Below, piece after piece: positions 5,635 to 7,039 of a DNA stretch of 7,039 nucleotides. The notes beneath the pieces are model-generated. The model was not told the DNA's origin, searched no databases, and saw only the letters and a list, made by a program, of their open reading frames with translations. Each line of letters opens with the position of its first letter. The stretch's first letter is position 1. Made by a program: the position numbers and the translations under genes. This stretch comes from Candidatus Microgenomates bacterium (lineage in GTDB: Bacteria > Patescibacteriota > Dojkabacteria > SC72), in contig JAAZOC010000026.1 in NCBI GenBank assembly GCA_012797935.1, positions 1 through 7,039 on the forward strand, written 5' to 3'.

Positions 5635-7039
5635 ATGCCCAGAAGAAAGAAAAAAGAACAAATTACGATACAAAGTAGCGAGACAAAGATTCTCTTTGGA
5701 ATAATAATATTCCTAGCAGGATTGGTCGTTACAACATCCGTATTTGTAAATGAACAATCCCCGCTATTTGATCAAATTGCACTTAAACTTGGGTACTCCT
5801 CAATTGCATGGGGCATACTATTAATGTATGTGTCATTTTTCTTGTTAACAAAAAACAAACGGTTCATATCATCAAAACAAGCAGCAGGACTATTCTTTTT
5901 CGCTGTATCGTTAAGTATTTTACTCTCATTCTGGCAAATAGATGAACAGTTGAATAATCCAGAGGCATTAAAAGGTGCAGGTGGAGAACTAGGGAAAACA
6001 CTTCATCTTTCAGCAAACGGCCTAGTTGGGAGTTTCATTGAAATAGTAATCATTCTCATATTACTCATAATCTCATTCTCTTTAATAACAGGAACAACAT
6101 TGGCTCAAATTAGAGATTTCCTCGAATCTTCAATACCTGAGAATGAGAAAGCAGAGAAAGAACCAAGTGGATTGAAATCTTTCTTGAAGAAACTAGGTTT
6201 TGGAGAAGGTGAAGAACCAACTCTTAATCCTAAGATACAAAGTAACACAGGCATACAGATAGAAGAAACAGAAGAAGATATCCAAAGAAGACTAGATGAA
6301 ATTATAGAAAATCCTGATTCAGGGAAATTTGAAAAGGAAGAAGAGGTAGAAAGTAATGACGATTTCAATGCAGACCAAATTAAAGATGTACCAGCACCAA
6401 AAAACGATGATGAAGTTTCAGATCCTCAGAAACCAAAATATTTAGATTGGATATTCCCAAGTATTGATATATTACAAGATGGAACAGTACAAGAACAGGA
6501 TACAAAACTTTACAAAGAAAAAGCATTCATTATAGAGCAAACATTAAGAAGCTTTGGTATACAAGCGAAAGTAGCTCAAATAGCTGTAGGACCAACCGTT
6601 TTAAGGTTCTCTTTAGGTGTAAGTGTAGGTACAAAAGTTTCTAAAATTAAGAATCTAAGCAATGATTTGGCATTAGCACTAGCATCTCAGACATCATCCG
6701 TAAGAATTGAAGCTCCTATACCAGGAACATCATTTGTAGGTATAGAAATACCAAATCCAACTCCAAACTTTTTATATATAAAGGATATGGTTAAGAAACT
6801 AAAGAAGGAAAATGGGAAATATGAGCTACCTTTAATATTAGGAAAAGATATAACTGGAAAAACAATAATCAAAGATCTATCTAAAATCCCACATTTACTT
6901 GTCGCTGGTGCAACTGGCACAGGTAAATCTGTAGCTATGAACTCACTCATAACTGGTTTGCTAATGACTAAAAGTCCAGACGAGGTAAAATTCATAATGA
7001 TTGACCCAAAAATGGGTGTTGAAATGGCTCTTTACAACG
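5635..7039 (+). CDS. ftsK: FtsK/SpoIIIE-type DNA translocase, N-terminal part; 3' end beyond window
   Basis: Membrane-anchored hexameric ATPase that pumps DNA through the closing septum during division. 468 codons are present and open to the edge. Domains seen: a basic start (MPRRKKK); four hydrophobic segments at about 18-38, 57-71, 83-99 and 134-152, matching the four-helix FtsK membrane domain; a charged, mostly acidic and probably disordered linker at about 163-265; an alpha-type domain at about 290-375, with the family-typical VRIEAPIPG and GIEIPNP; then the start of the RecA-like motor, with Walker A GATGTGKS (425-432) and Walker B FIMID ending at D457 before PK. The rest of the motor and the gamma domain that reads KOPS-like sites would lie beyond the window, so whether gamma is present cannot be said. 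Walker B is followed by MGVEMALYN, apparently one residue longer than the common pattern. The start is the only ATG after an in-frame stop at 5569-5571. There is no Shine-Dalgarno. It is transcribed divergently from rpoBC. SpoIIIE-type naming is an alternative; the family call is secure. Confidence 0.96.
   Translation, partial: MPRRKKKEQITIQSSETKILFGIIIFLAGLVVTTSVFVNEQSPLFDQIALKLGYSSIAWGILLMYVSFFLLTKNKRFISSKQAAGLFFFAVSLSILLSFWQIDEQLNNPEALKGAGGELGKTLHLSANGLVGSFIEIVIILILLIISFSLITGTTLAQIRDFLESSIPENEKAEKEPSGLKSFLKKLGFGEGEEPTLNPKIQSNTGIQIEETEEDIQRRLDEIIENPDSGKFEKEEEVESNDDFNADQIKDVPAPKNDDEVSDPQKPKYLDWIFPSIDILQDGTVQEQDTKLYKEKAFIIEQTLRSFGIQAKVAQIAVGPTVLRFSLGVSVGTKVSKIKNLSNDLALALASQTSSVRIEAPIPGTSFVGIEIPNPTPNFLYIKDMVKKLKKENGKYELPLILGKDITGKTIIKDLSKIPHLLVAGATGTGKSVAMNSLITGLLMTKSPDEVKFIMIDPKMGVEMALYN

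Noticed and set aside
6105..6995. Minus-strand open frames opposite ftsK (6105-6368, 6687-6995)
   Set aside because: They are antisense to the FtsK linker and to the alpha/motor domains. The Ser-rich translation reflects the acidic linker codons, and there is no start context.

Overview
The window is AT-rich and carries three protein genes: rpoC (3' part missing) and rpoB on the minus strand, and, divergently on the plus strand, the 5' part of ftsK. All three are ordinary bacterial housekeeping genes read with the standard code. The proteins are divergent at positions usually fixed across bacteria. RpoB is short (1124 aa) and lacks the large lineage-specific inserts of E. coli, while RpoC carries a charged, coiled-coil-like insert of about 89 residues. 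An AT-rich genome, a compact and divergent RNA polymerase and an isolated rpoBC pair (no rplJ/rplL directly upstream) suggest a member of the Candidate Phyla Radiation (Patescibacteria). This is inference; I cannot name the phylum.

Layout: 1-2007 minus, rpoC codons 1-669, running off the left edge. 2000-5374 minus, complete rpoB, overlapping the rpoC start by 8 bp, with a strong Shine-Dalgarno for rpoC inside the last rpoB codons. 5375-5634 is a 260-bp divergent control region. It holds a very good extended -10 promoter for rpoB, a second good promoter for ftsK lying back to back with it, a long predicted hairpin in the rpoB leader, and several short AT-rich inverted repeats that could be operators. 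5635-7039 plus, ftsK codons 1-468, ending just after Walker B.

How the genes work together: rpoB and rpoC encode the beta and beta' subunits of the same enzyme and are translationally coupled. FtsK is a membrane-anchored DNA translocase for chromosome segregation at division. The back-to-back promoters share one short control region, so the supply of RNA polymerase and of the division translocase may be co-regulated.

I did not find a new multi-gene system. The points most worth a second look are the substituted rifampicin pocket of RpoB, two further rewritten RpoB motifs, the RpoC insert, and the structured rpoB leader.
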